DNA of 64,000 nucleotides from the NCBI RefSeq assembly GCF_023231945.1, contig NZ_JAJLJH010000001.1:496001-560000 (forward strand). Reading direction: 5' to 3'. Every line of letters begins with the position of its first letter. Position 1 is the first letter of the stretch. This document shows positions 6,555 through 14,770 of the stretch, piece by piece. The notes under the pieces are model-generated. The model worked only from the letters and a program-made list of their open reading frames with translations, was not told the origin of the DNA and searched no databases. The position numbers were made by a program, and so were the translations under genes. Source of the stretch: Scleromatobacter humisilvae (GTDB lineage: Bacteria; Pseudomonadota; Gammaproteobacteria; Burkholderiales; Burkholderiaceae_C).

Positions 6555-9158
6555 TCATTGTGTGGCGATCCAGCGCCCGGCCTGCGGCAGGCGCTCGTCG
6601 CGCACGGTCGCGCGATAGCCGATCAGCGCGGCGTTCTTGACGATGCGCCCGCGCGTGGCGGCCGGCACGTGGGCGGCGACGAAGGCGTCCAGCTTGGGCA
6701 GCATCGCGCGGTCGGCGCCGGTGTCGAAGAAGCGCGCCGCGATGGTCGCGCCGGCGCCGTCGCCGAACAGCGGCTCGACCGCGGCCCAGTGTGCGCTCAC
6801 GAAGTCCAGCGTCGCGGCGGGATGCGTGACGCCGATGCTGCGCAGCAGCCGGCCCGCGATGGTCTCCGGCGGTTCGCCCGAGACCGCGAGCGTCAGCGCG
6901 CGCTGCGCCAGGTCGGGGTCGTGCGCGTAGCCGAGCAGCTCGTAGTAGCGGGCCTTCTCGAGCTCCGTGGGCGCGGCCTTGGCGAGCGCGTGCAGCGTCT
7001 CCCAGGCTCGGGCGTCGGCGCGGATCGCGATGACCTTGAGCACCGCGTCGAGCGCGTCGCCCTGCAGGCTGGCGTGATCGGCCTGGAAGCGCTCGAAACG
7101 GCGCTGCGCCTCGGCCACGACGGCGGCGTCGTCGAAGGTGCCGAGCGCCAGGATCAGCTCGACGCGCAGCGTGGCGATGTCGCCGGCCTCGCCCTCCGCG
7201 GGCTGCCAGCCGACGCTGGCGAAGATCGGGGCGAGCAGGCCGCGAGCGAAGACGCGGAACGCAGGTCGCGACGGCAGGCCGGCATGCAGGTTGTCGAGGT
7301 CGGTCAGCTGGTCGATCAGCATGCGGATCACCAGCGGATCCTGCTGCGCGGGCACCTGGCGCATCAGCCCCAGCCACGCGCCCATCGGCAGCTGGCCCGC
7401 GAGCGCGAGCGCCTGCGTGTCGGCGAGCAGGCCCAGGCGGTCGTCGGCCGACAGCTGCGGGAAGCGCTGCGCGAGCGCCGCCAGGCCGGCGTCGGAATAG
7501 CGCACGCGCAGGTAGCTCGCCTGCCCCGCGTTGATCACCAGCGGCCCGCAGCCGTCGACGCTCACGCGCTGCGGCGCCGCACCGGCGATCACGGCCCGCG
7601 CGCTGCCGCCGCCCAGCACCTGCAGCGCGACCGGCGCATGCCACTGCGCCACGCGCGGCGCGCCGACGCTGAACTGCTGCTGCGACAGCGTCGCCACGGT
7701 GCGGCCGTCGACGCAGCGCGCGTCGCGCTCGACGATCAGCGGCACGCCGGGCTGCAGCGTGAGGTCGCGCGCGATCGCGCGCACGGGACGCGCCGCGTGC
7801 GCGTCGAGCGAGCGCCACAGGTCGTCGGTGACGGTGTTGCCGTACGCGTGCGCGGCGATGTAGCGGCGCACGCCGTCGCGGAACGCGTCATCGCCCATCG
7901 TGGCCTCGAGCGTGCGCACGACCTGCGAGCCCTTCGCGTAGGTGATGGTGTCGAACGCGCCCTCGGTCTGCGTGACGTCGTCGATGCGCATGATCACCGG
8001 ATGCGTGCCGCGGCGCGCGTCGATGTCCAGCGCCTGCTGCTTGCGCGCGGCCACCTGCGGCCAGCCGGCCCACTCGGGATGCAGTTCCTGCGTGGCCTTG
8101 ACCTCCATCCAGCTCGCGAAGCCTTCGTTGAGCCACAGGTCGTCCCACCAGGCCATCGTCACCAGGTCGCCGAACCACTGGTGCGCGACCTCGTGCGCGA
8201 TGGTCTCGAACACGCGGTGCTTGTCCTCCTGGCTCGCGAGCTTGTCGTCGATCAGCAGGTCGCGCTCGAAGTAGAAGATCGCGCCCCAGTTCTCCATCGC
8301 GCCGAAGGTGACGCTGCCGCCGGCGCCGGCCACCATGTCCAGCTTGGGCAGCGGATACGGCGTGCCGAACCACGCGTTGTAGTACGGCAGGATGCGCGCG
8401 GCCGCGTCGAGCGCGTAGGCCGCCTGCGCGGTGTCGCCGCGCTTGACGATCACGCCGACGTCGACGCCGGCGACCTCGCGATGCACGCGCTCGAAGTCGC
8501 CCAGGCCGAAGAACAGCAGGTAGGTCGACATCTTCGGCGTCGTCGCGAAGCGCACGCGCTTCAAGTTGCCGGGCAGCGCCTCGCTCGATGCGATGGGCAT
8601 GTTGCCGACGGCCATCAGCTCGGCCGGCACCGTCACCGTCAGGTCGAAGGTCGCGCGGCGCGCGGGCTCGTCCCAGCTCGGCACGAAGCGGCGGGCGTCG
8701 GAGTCCTCGAACATCGTGTAGAGCGACGTGACCGGGCCCTGCGGCGTCGCGTGCTGCAGCTTGAACAGGCCGGAGGCCTGGTCGTTGATCTTGCCGCTGT
8801 AGACGATGCGCAGCGTGTGGCGGCCCAGCGGGATCGCGTGCGCGAACGTGAAGGTCGCGCGCTCGCGTCCGGCGTCGAGCGCGATGGATGGCGCGGCGGT
8901 GCCGGCGTCGAGCGTCGCGCCGGCGATGGCCAGGTCGGCGCTGTCCAGCACGATGCGGTCGGTGCGGCGGCGCACCTGGACGTCGATCTCGACCGTGCCG
9001 TCGAACGTCGCCTGGTCGGCATGCGGGGTGATCGCGATGCGGTAGGCCTCGGGCAGGACGTCGTCCGGCAGGATCATCCGGTTCGCGGTCGCGGCCATCG
9101 CGTGCGCGCCGAAGCAGGCGAGGACGCCGAGGACGAACCGGGGAAGAATCTTTTGCAT
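6555..9158 (-). CDS. Exported M1-family metallo-aminopeptidase
   Basis: An 867-residue zinc aminopeptidase that removes N-terminal residues from peptides, probably in the periplasm. The signal peptide is residues 1 to about 22 (MQKILPRF, hydrophobic core, AHAMA). The substrate-binding GAMEN motif is at 286-290. Zinc ligands form the HEXXH-x18-E pattern H322, E323 (catalytic), H326 and E345 (NEGFA). A C-terminal ERAP1-like helical domain fills the last 350 residues. Upstream Met codons at 9188 and 9230 would lengthen the N-terminus, but the signal peptide favours 9158. The gene is divergent from the VOC-ArsR operon and may share its regulatory region. Length and motifs match the family. Confidence 0.9.
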   Translation of the reverse strand: MQKILPRFVLGVLACFGAHAMAATANRMILPDDVLPEAYRIAITPHADQATFDGTVEIDVQVRRRTDRIVLDSADLAIAGATLDAGTAAPSIALDAGRERATFTFAHAIPLGRHTLRIVYSGKINDQASGLFKLQHATPQGPVTSLYTMFEDSDARRFVPSWDEPARRATFDLTVTVPAELMAVGNMPIASSEALPGNLKRVRFATTPKMSTYLLFFGLGDFERVHREVAGVDVGVIVKRGDTAQAAYALDAAARILPYYNAWFGTPYPLPKLDMVAGAGGSVTFGAMENWGAIFYFERDLLIDDKLASQEDKHRVFETIAHEVAHQWFGDLVTMAWWDDLWLNEGFASWMEVKATQELHPEWAGWPQVAARKQQALDIDARRGTHPVIMRIDDVTQTEGAFDTITYAKGSQVVRTLEATMGDDAFRDGVRRYIAAHAYGNTVTDDLWRSLDAHAARPVRAIARDLTLQPGVPLIVERDARCVDGRTVATLSQQQFSVGAPRVAQWHAPVALQVLGGGSARAVIAGAAPQRVSVDGCGPLVINAGQASYLRVRYSDAGLAALAQRFPQLSADDRLGLLADTQALALAGQLPMGAWLGLMRQVPAQQDPLVIRMLIDQLTDLDNLHAGLPSRPAFRVFARGLLAPIFASVGWQPAEGEAGDIATLRVELILALGTFDDAAVVAEAQRRFERFQADHASLQGDALDAVLKVIAIRADARAWETLHALAKAAPTELEKARYYELLGYAHDPDLAQRALTLAVSGEPPETIAGRLLRSIGVTHPAATLDFVSAHWAAVEPLFGDGAGATIAARFFDTGADRAMLPKLDAFVAAHVPAATRGRIVKNAALIGYRATVRDERLPQAGRWIATQ

Positions 9159-9225
9159 GGTCTCGGGAAAGGATCGGCGCGTGCGCATTCTAGGGTCTTG
9201 CATTTGATTAACGAATCGGTTTACC

Positions 9226-9243
9226 ATCAACGCATCCGTTGAT
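9226..9243. promoter_or_regulatory. ArsR-type operator candidate upstream of the VOC-ArsR operon
   Basis: ATCAACG (9226-9232) and CGTTGAT (9237-9243) form a perfect inverted repeat with a 4-base spacer. It sits 19 bases before the VOC start codon, where a repressor would occlude the promoter. Autoregulation by the ArsR protein encoded in the operon is inferred. Confidence 0.6.
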
Positions 9244-9262
9244 CATCATGCCGAGGTACCCC

Positions 9263-9736
9263 ATGCGCAAACCGCCGCCCTCCGGCTGGCCGCAAGCCAG
9301 CTCCAGCCTGTTCTACCGCGAGCCCGCGAAAGCGATCGACTGGCTGTGCGAGGCCTTCGGCTTTGAATGCCGCCTCAAGGTCGAGGGCGAGCCGGGCGAG
9401 ATCATCCACAGCGAGCTGACCTACGGCGGCGCGCTGGTCTCGGTCAGCGGCGCCGCGAAGCCGGGCGAGGCCTTCGAACTGGGCCGCGAGTTCAAGGCGC
9501 GGCACGCGAGCCCGCTGGATGTCGGCGGCCGCGTGACGCAGGCGCTGTGCCTGTTCGTCGACGACGCCGACGCGCACTGCGCGCAGGCGCGCGCGCACGG
9601 CGCGACGATCACCTCCGAGCCCGCGACGCACGACTACGGCGACGACTATTGGAGCGACCGCAGCTACGGCGCCACCGACTGCGAGGGCCACGCCTGGTGG
9701 TTCATGCACCGGCTGCGCGACCAGCCCGCGACGTGA
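9263..9736 (+). CDS. VOC (glyoxalase/bleomycin-resistance) family protein
   Basis: A 157-residue protein with two VOC beta-alpha-beta-beta-beta modules: SSSLFYREPAKAIDWLCEAFGFE at the start and a second half ending EGHAWWFMH. Such proteins bind metals and act as dioxygenases, isomerases or antibiotic binders. This one resembles the PhnB-like VOC proteins that often accompany ArsR and SRPBCC genes. The ATG at 9263 is chosen because GAGG (9253-9256) precedes it at the proper distance. ATG 9248 lacks such a site. Its stop overlaps the ArsR start by four bases (GTGA). The substrate is unknown. Confidence 0.8.
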   Translation: MRKPPPSGWPQASSSLFYREPAKAIDWLCEAFGFECRLKVEGEPGEIIHSELTYGGALVSVSGAAKPGEAFELGREFKARHASPLDVGGRVTQALCLFVDDADAHCAQARAHGATITSEPATHDYGDDYWSDRSYGATDCEGHAWWFMHRLRDQPAT

Positions 9737-10116
9737 CTCGCCGCGCCGCGCCCGCGCCGGTCGACGACGGCACGCTCGACCGCACGCTGCAGGCCCTGGC
9801 CGAGCCGACGCGGCGCGCGGTCGTCGTGCTGCTGCGCGACGGCCCGCAGCGCGCCGGCGAGATCGCCGACGCGCTCGCGATGTCGCGCCAGGCCATGAGC
9901 CGCCACCTGCGCGTGCTGCGCCAGGCCGGCGTCATCCACGAGGTCGGCGCCGCCAGTGCCGCCGACGATGCACGCGCCCGCACCTACCAGTTGCAGGCGC
10001 AGCCGCTGGCCGACCTGCAGGCCTGGCTCACCGACGTGCAGGCGTTCTGGGGCACGCAGATGCAGGCGTTCCGCAAGCACGCGGAGCGTGTCGCCAAAGA
10101 GCGAGGCGCGCGGTGA
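9733..10116 (+). CDS. ArsR-family transcriptional regulator
   Basis: A 127-residue winged-helix regulator starting with GTG that overlaps the VOC stop codon. The signature is ALAEPTRRAVVVLL, then IADALAMSRQAMSRHLRVLRQAG as the recognition helix, at about residues 20-66. It lacks the CVC metal motif, so it is the non-metal ArsR type that is usually linked with SRPBCC proteins. The C-terminal helix carries two Gln/Trp-rich segments. It probably represses its own operon through the palindrome at 9226-9243. Its stop overlaps the fusion gene by four bases. Confidence 0.9.
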   Translation: MTRRAAPAPVDDGTLDRTLQALAEPTRRAVVVLLRDGPQRAGEIADALAMSRQAMSRHLRVLRQAGVIHEVGAASAADDARARTYQLQAQPLADLQAWLTDVQAFWGTQMQAFRKHAERVAKERGAR

Positions 10117-11021
10117 GCGGCGATCGCGTCAGCGCCAGCGTCTTCGTCGAGGCGCCGCCCGACATCGCGTTCGAGGTCTTCGCCGAGCAGATCGACCGCT
10201 GGTGGCGCCACGGCCTGAAGTTCCGCGACGGCGAGCGCGGGTTGAGCGTGCTGCATCTCGAGCCGAAGCTCGGCGGCCGCCTGTTCGAGACGATCGCGGC
10301 ACCCGATTCGGACGCCACGCACGTCGTGCAGACCGGCACCGTCACCGAATGGAATCCGCCGCACGCGCTGCAGATCGAATGGCGCGGCGGCAACTTCGCG
10401 CCGCACGAGAAGACGACGGTGTCGGTGGCCTTCGAGCCGCGCCGCGACGGCACCCAGGTCACGCTGGTGCACGCCGGCTGGGCCTCGCTGCCGCCCGACC
10501 ACCCGGTGCGCCACGGCCAGCCGGTGCCGCGCTTCATCGCCAGCATGGGGTTGTGGTGGTCGGACCTGATGACCTCGCTGCGCATGATCGTCGACGAGGA
10601 GCGCCAGGCGCCCTGGCTGCGCGTCGCCCGCGGCGAGCTCGGCGTGCGCAGCTTCCCGGGCGGCAGCAGCAACCCGCGCGTCACCGGGTACCACGCCGGC
10701 ACCAACATCGCCGGCTACGACGACAAGGCCAACTGGTGCTCGTCGTTCGTGCAGTGGACGCTCGCGCGGGTCGGCATTGCCGGCACCGGCTCCGCGCTGG
10801 CGCGCAGCTGGCTCGCGTGGGGCGTCGCACTGGACGAGCCGAGAGTCGGCTGCATCGCGGTGTTATGGCGCGACGACAAGCACAGCTGGAAGGGCCACGT
10901 CGGCTTCTTCCTGCGCTTCGACGGCGAGACAGTGGTGCTGCTCGGCGGCAACCAGCTGGAAGCGGTGCGCGAGCACGGCTATCCGCGCACCCAGGTGCTG
11001 GCCTGGCGCTGGCCGGCCTGA
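10113..11021 (+). CDS. SRPBCC (AHSA1-like) domain fused to a TIGR02594-type cell-wall hydrolase-like domain
   Basis: A 302-residue two-domain protein. Residues 1-163 form an SRPBCC/AHSA1-like domain (EAPPDIAFEVF, then the WWSDLMTSL helix), as expected after an ArsR gene. Residues 166-302 match the TIGR02594 family of NlpC/P60/CHAP-like proteins: PWLRVARGELGV, SSNPRV, NWCSSFVQW with the likely nucleophile C209, RSWLAWG, GHVGFF with H262, and LGGNQ. No stop or start codon lies between the parts, so this is one reading frame. It starts with GTG overlapping the ArsR stop. No signal peptide is present, which is odd for a peptidoglycan enzyme. The domain pair is unusual in my knowledge. Confidence 0.85.
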   Translation: MSGDRVSASVFVEAPPDIAFEVFAEQIDRWWRHGLKFRDGERGLSVLHLEPKLGGRLFETIAAPDSDATHVVQTGTVTEWNPPHALQIEWRGGNFAPHEKTTVSVAFEPRRDGTQVTLVHAGWASLPPDHPVRHGQPVPRFIASMGLWWSDLMTSLRMIVDEERQAPWLRVARGELGVRSFPGGSSNPRVTGYHAGTNIAGYDDKANWCSSFVQWTLARVGIAGTGSALARSWLAWGVALDEPRVGCIAVLWRDDKHSWKGHVGFFLRFDGETVVLLGGNQLEAVREHGYPRTQVLAWRWPA

Positions 11022-11028
11022 ACGACGA

Positions 11029-11052
11029 AGGGCGCGACCCGCGCCGCGCCCT
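11029..11052. terminator. Bidirectional hairpin between convergent genes
   Basis: AGGGCGCG (11029-11036) pairs perfectly with CGCGCCCT (11045-11052) around an 8-base loop. It sits between the stop codons of the fusion gene and of the convergent low-complexity gene. No U-tract follows on either strand. Confidence 0.4.
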
Positions 11053-11073
11053 CGTCCCGCCCTGGGCCGTCGC

Positions 11074-11976
11074 TCAGTTCGCGCCCTGCGCGCCGCCGTT
11101 CGCCGAACCGTTGGCGCCGACGCTCACGCCGCCCTGGCGCGAGGCCGAGCCCTGCAGCGCGCCGTTGCCGGAGCCGCCGGCGGCCACCGAGCGGCGCGTC
11201 GTGGACGGCGTCGCGGACGTCGGCGAGTTGTTCGTGTGGGGCGTGGTGTCCGGCGCATCGCTGCCGCCGTTTCCATGGCCCGCAACCGTGGCCGGGCGCG
11301 CGGGCTGGGTCGAGGCCGGCTTGATGAGCGACCTGGCCGGCGATGCAGCGCTGCGGGTGCCGGTTGTCGCCGGAGCAGCAGCCGCGGGCGCGGTCGGGGT
11401 GGACGGCATCGCTGCGGTCGGCGCATTGCGCGAAGCCGAACCGGCCACGTTGCCCGCGCCCGCGAGCGTGCCCTGCGAGCCGCTCAACGCGCCATCGGCG
11501 CTGCCCGCGGCCGAGCCGGCCGCGCCGCCCAGCGCGCCGTTGGCCGAGCCCTGGACGTTGCCTGCCGCACCGCCGACGCCCGAACCCGCGCCGCCGGCCG
11601 TCGACGCGACGCCGCCGGCCGCGGCCTTGCCGTCCGCCACGCCGCTGGCCGCGGTGGCCTTGGTGGCCGAGGCCACGCCCTTGCCGTTGCTCACCGCGTC
11701 GCCGACGGCGGCCTTGCCCGAGCCGACGAGGTTGCCGGCCGCGTCCTTGACGGGCGAGGCGTCCGGCGTCGACACCGTGCCGGTCGCATTGCCCGCGACG
11801 TTGCCGACCAGCCCGCCGTGGCCCGCGCCACCCATGCCGCCCAGTCCACCGCCGAGGCCGCCGCCGTGCATGCCGCCGCCCAGCAGGCCGGCATGCGCCG
11901 AAGTGGAGATCGCGACGCAGACGGTCGACAGGGCCATCACGGCGATGGTGCGGAATGCGGATTGGTTGCGGATCAT
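11074..11976 (-). CDS. Exported Gly/Ala/Ser-rich low-complexity protein
   Basis: A 300-residue protein with a signal peptide (about 1-29, ending STSAHA-G). The mature part is almost entirely Gly, Ala, Ser, Thr and Asn, beginning with a Gly-rich run (LLGGGMHGGGLGGGLGG) and continuing with loose repeats of the type GNVxGSANGALGG. Pro/Thr-rich segments follow near the C-terminus. It has no catalytic motif and may be a surface or matrix protein. An AAAGGTG ribosome-binding site precedes the ATG at 11976. The frame extends to 12438 without support. Its biased composition makes homology detection unreliable. Confidence 0.65.
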   Translation of the reverse strand: MIRNQSAFRTIAVMALSTVCVAISTSAHAGLLGGGMHGGGLGGGLGGMGGAGHGGLVGNVAGNATGTVSTPDASPVKDAAGNLVGSGKAAVGDAVSNGKGVASATKATAASGVADGKAAAGGVASTAGGAGSGVGGAAGNVQGSANGALGGAAGSAAGSADGALSGSQGTLAGAGNVAGSASRNAPTAAMPSTPTAPAAAAPATTGTRSAASPARSLIKPASTQPARPATVAGHGNGGSDAPDTTPHTNNSPTSATPSTTRRSVAAGGSGNGALQGSASRQGGVSVGANGSANGGAQGAN

Positions 11977-12086
11977 GATGTTCACCTTTGCTTGATGTCG
12001 ATGGGCTCGCGAACGATTTCGTGGCCTGCAAAGGGAGAACGCCGGGCGAGCGCGGTTTCTTCCGGCGCGCTTGAAAAGAGTTGTAA

Positions 12087-13400
12087 CTAGCGCGCGAGCG
12101 CGACGGCGTCGAGTGGCGTGCGCAGGCTCTCGGCGACCAGCCCGCGGCCGATGCCGTCGCGCGGTGCCTGCGGCAGGTCGCGCGCGCCGGCCGCGAGGCG
12201 CGCGAGCGCCGCGCGCGCGCCCTCGGGCGTCGCCGCCTGATAGCCGGCCGCCAGCAGGCCGGCGACGAAGGGCGCCGCGAACGAGGTGCCTCGCACCGGC
12301 GCGAACGCGCGCGTGCCGCTCGCGGCGGCGGCCATGTCCGCGCCCGGCGCGACGAACATCACCTGGGGCCCGCGCGCGCCTTCGGGCAGCAGCCGCAGCT
12401 TGCCGTCGACGGCACCCACGCCCACGACGCCGGGCCACGACGCCGGATACAAGGGCGGCGCGGCCGGCCCGTCGTTGCCCACCGCCGCGACGATCAGCAT
12501 GCCCTGCGCGACCGCGCGCTCGACGATCCGCTGCAATATCTGGTTAGCAGGTCCGACCAGGCTGATGTTGACGACCGCCACCTTCATGCGTGCCAGCCAC
12601 GCCAGCTCGCGCGCGATCGCCTCCACCGAGCCGCCGGTGGCGGCGTCGCAGTAGGCGTCGCCGGCGTAGAGGACGGCGCGCGGCAGCGCCGAATTGAAGT
12701 GGTCGGCCGAGCCCACCATCAGCGACGCCACCGCCGTCCCGTGCGGCGCCGGGTGCGCGCCGTCCTCGCAGCCGTGGCGCCGGATCTCGGCATGGCGCAG
12801 GCTCGGGTGCGCCTCGTCGACGCCGCTGTCGATCAGGCCGACCTGCAGCGGACCGGCGCTCGCGCGCGAAGCCGGCTCCGCGATCGATGCCGCCGCGCCC
12901 CTCGCGCCCGCGCTGCCGCTGCCCAGGTAGATGTGATGGAAGTCGTAGGCCCCGGCCGGGTCGATCGCCCGCGCCCGCGCGACCGCGTCGGCCAGGTCGA
13001 GACCGGAGGGGGCGCTCATGACGACGAACGCGTCGTCGAGACCGTCGAGCGACTCCTCGCGCAGCGGCCGGAAGCCGGCGGCGAGCAGCGCCTCGCGCGC
13101 CGCGGGGCTCGACGGCTGCGCCAGCAGCTCGGCGCGCACGATCAGCTCGCCCTTGGGGTCGCGGTCGAGGTCACGGCGATGCGCGCGGGCGAGCTGCGTC
13201 GCGGCCGCCAGGCGCGCGGTGGCGAGGTCGACCGGCGCGAGCACGGCGTCGACGGCCGGGTCGAGCCGCTGCAACGCGGGCGTGCGCGTGATCGGCGACA
13301 GCGTCGAGCCCAGCGAGGGCAAGCGCAGTTGCGCGTGGGCTGTCGCGACGCACGCCGACGCGGCCGCGAGCGCAAGGAATCGGCAAGTTCGGAAGCTCAT
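12087..13400 (-). CDS. Exported S8 (subtilisin-like) serine protease
   Basis: A 437-residue secreted subtilase. Signal peptide is residues 1 to about 23 (ATAHA-Q). A propeptide-like region of about 150 residues precedes the catalytic domain. The triad is D191 (GLIDSGVD), H220 (HGTAVA) and S373 (GTSFAAP), with the oxyanion Asn N309 (AVGNDG). Paired Cys at 211 and 251 could form a disulfide. The gene is divergent from an ECF sigma/anti-sigma pair 62 bases away, which suggests that the sigma factor controls it or that the protease acts in the same stress response. Function in nutrition or envelope signalling is not decided. Confidence 0.9.
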   Translation of the reverse strand: MSFRTCRFLALAAASACVATAHAQLRLPSLGSTLSPITRTPALQRLDPAVDAVLAPVDLATARLAAATQLARAHRRDLDRDPKGELIVRAELLAQPSSPAAREALLAAGFRPLREESLDGLDDAFVVMSAPSGLDLADAVARARAIDPAGAYDFHHIYLGSGSAGARGAAASIAEPASRASAGPLQVGLIDSGVDEAHPSLRHAEIRRHGCEDGAHPAPHGTAVASLMVGSADHFNSALPRAVLYAGDAYCDAATGGSVEAIARELAWLARMKVAVVNISLVGPANQILQRIVERAVAQGMLIVAAVGNDGPAAPPLYPASWPGVVGVGAVDGKLRLLPEGARGPQVMFVAPGADMAAAASGTRAFAPVRGTSFAAPFVAGLLAAGYQAATPEGARAALARLAAGARDLPQAPRDGIGRGLVAESLRTPLDAVALAR

Positions 13401-13462
13401 GTTGGAGATAACGTCGCAGGGATGGAAGAAAATCCCTTGCCACGCCGTTTTCCCATCATGTC

Positions 13463-13966
13463 ATGAGCCTGTCGCCCCTTGCGTTGCGCGCGGAGATCGC
13501 GGCCCTGCTGCCGCGGCTGCGCCGTTTCGCCCGCAGCGTCACCCGGCATCGGGAGGACGCGGACGACCTCGTGCAGATCGCGGTCGAGCGTGCGCTGAAG
13601 CACCTCGATCATTGGCAGGATGGAACCCGACTGGACAGCTGGCTGTTTCGAATCATGAAGAACGCGTGGATCGACGAGGTGCGTGCGCGCGGCCGCCGCG
13701 ACGAGGTGCTGGCGCCCGAGGAGGCCGGCGAGCACGTCGGCTTCTCCGAGACCGGCAGCCGCGACATCCGGCTATCGATCGAGAAGGCGATGGGCCGCCT
13801 GCCCGAGGACCAGCGCATGGCCGTGAGCCTGGTGCTGGTCGAGGGCCTGCCGTACAAGGAGGCTGCCGAAGTGCTGGACATCCCGATGGGCACGCTGACC
13901 AGCCGCCTCGCGCGCGGCCGCGACGCACTGCAGGCGATGCTGGGCGATGGAGACCTGACGCCATGA
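13463..13966 (+). CDS. ECF-type RNA polymerase sigma factor
   Basis: A 167-residue sigma-70-like factor of the extracytoplasmic-function group. Region 2 spans about residues 18-80 (HREDADDLVQIAVERAL, DSWLFRIMKNAWID) and region 4 about 110-160 (LPEDQRMAVSLVLVEGLPY, MGTLTSRLARGRDAL). It lacks region 1 and 3. The stop overlaps the anti-sigma start by four bases (ATGA), so the two are coupled. Divergent to the S8 protease. The target promoters cannot be derived from the short intergenic space, where no clear GGAAC-type box is seen. Confidence 0.92.
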   Translation: MSLSPLALRAEIAALLPRLRRFARSVTRHREDADDLVQIAVERALKHLDHWQDGTRLDSWLFRIMKNAWIDEVRARGRRDEVLAPEEAGEHVGFSETGSRDIRLSIEKAMGRLPEDQRMAVSLVLVEGLPYKEAAEVLDIPMGTLTSRLARGRDALQAMLGDGDLTP

Positions 13967-14760
13967 GCGACCTGACCGAAGACGACCGCCTCCTCGCGAT
14001 GGCCTATGTCGACGGCGAACTGCCGACCGGCGAGCACGCCGCATTCGAGCAGCGCCTCGCGCACGAGCCCGCGCTCGCGGGCGCGGTCGGGCGCGAGCGC
14101 GCGCTGCGCGCGAGGCTGCAGTCGGCCTACGCGCCCGCGCTCGACGAGCCCGTGCCGGCGGCGCTGCTCGACCTGCTCGCGGTGTCCGAACCCGCGCCCG
14201 TGGCGGCCAACGACACCTTGCCCACGGCCATCAACGACGCCCACCGCGCCACCCTGCCGCACGCACGACGCTGGGCCTGGCCGCAGTTCGCCGCGATGGC
14301 CGCCTGCCTGGTGCTGGGAGTCCTCTTCGGCACGCGCGTGTTCGCGCCGCATCCCGCGAGTGGCGGCGATCAGCTGGCGCTCAACGTGGCCGCCGACGGC
14401 GCGATCACCGCGCAGGGCGCGCTGCGCGACGCGCTGGAGCAGGACGTCGCCGGCACCGTGCTCGACCCGAACGCGAAGGTCGGCGTCGGCCTGACCTTCC
14501 GCGACCACGCGAAGGACTATTGCCGCACGTTCACGCTGGACAGCGCGTCGTCGGGCATCGCCTGCAAGCAGCGCGACGGCTGGGTGGTGGCTCACCTCGA
14601 GCACGCGACCAACGCGCGCGAGGGCGAGGCCGGCGCCTACCGCACGGCCGCCAGCCCGCTGAGTCCGGCGCTGCTGCAGGCCATCGACGCGATGCGCGAC
14701 GGCGACACGCTGGACGCGACTGCCGAGGCCGCAGCCAAGGCAAAGGGCTGGAAGCCCTGA
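13963..14760 (+). CDS. Membrane-bound anti-sigma factor
   Basis: A 265-residue protein with an N-terminal anti-sigma domain (DLTEDDRLLAMAYVDGELP then AAFEQRLAHEP) without the zinc HxxxCxxC motif. One transmembrane segment (about 107-128, AAMAACLVLGVLFG) is followed by a C-terminal periplasmic domain containing two Cys (CRTF and IACKQR) that could make a disulfide. It should hold the ECF factor at 13463 until an envelope signal releases it. The ATG overlaps the sigma stop codon. The gene ends 10 bases before the convergent MFS gene. Confidence 0.85.
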   Translation: MSDLTEDDRLLAMAYVDGELPTGEHAAFEQRLAHEPALAGAVGRERALRARLQSAYAPALDEPVPAALLDLLAVSEPAPVAANDTLPTAINDAHRATLPHARRWAWPQFAAMAACLVLGVLFGTRVFAPHPASGGDQLALNVAADGAITAQGALRDALEQDVAGTVLDPNAKVGVGLTFRDHAKDYCRTFTLDSASSGIACKQRDGWVVAHLEHATNAREGEAGAYRTAASPLSPALLQAIDAMRDGDTLDATAEAAAKAKGWKP

Positions 14761-14770
14761 GCCTTGACGC

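Noticed and set aside
6519-9242. A 907-codon plus-strand frame opposite the M1 aminopeptidase
   Set aside because: It has composition typical of a GC-rich antisense shadow, and the minus strand encodes a complete HEXXH/GAMEN enzyme.
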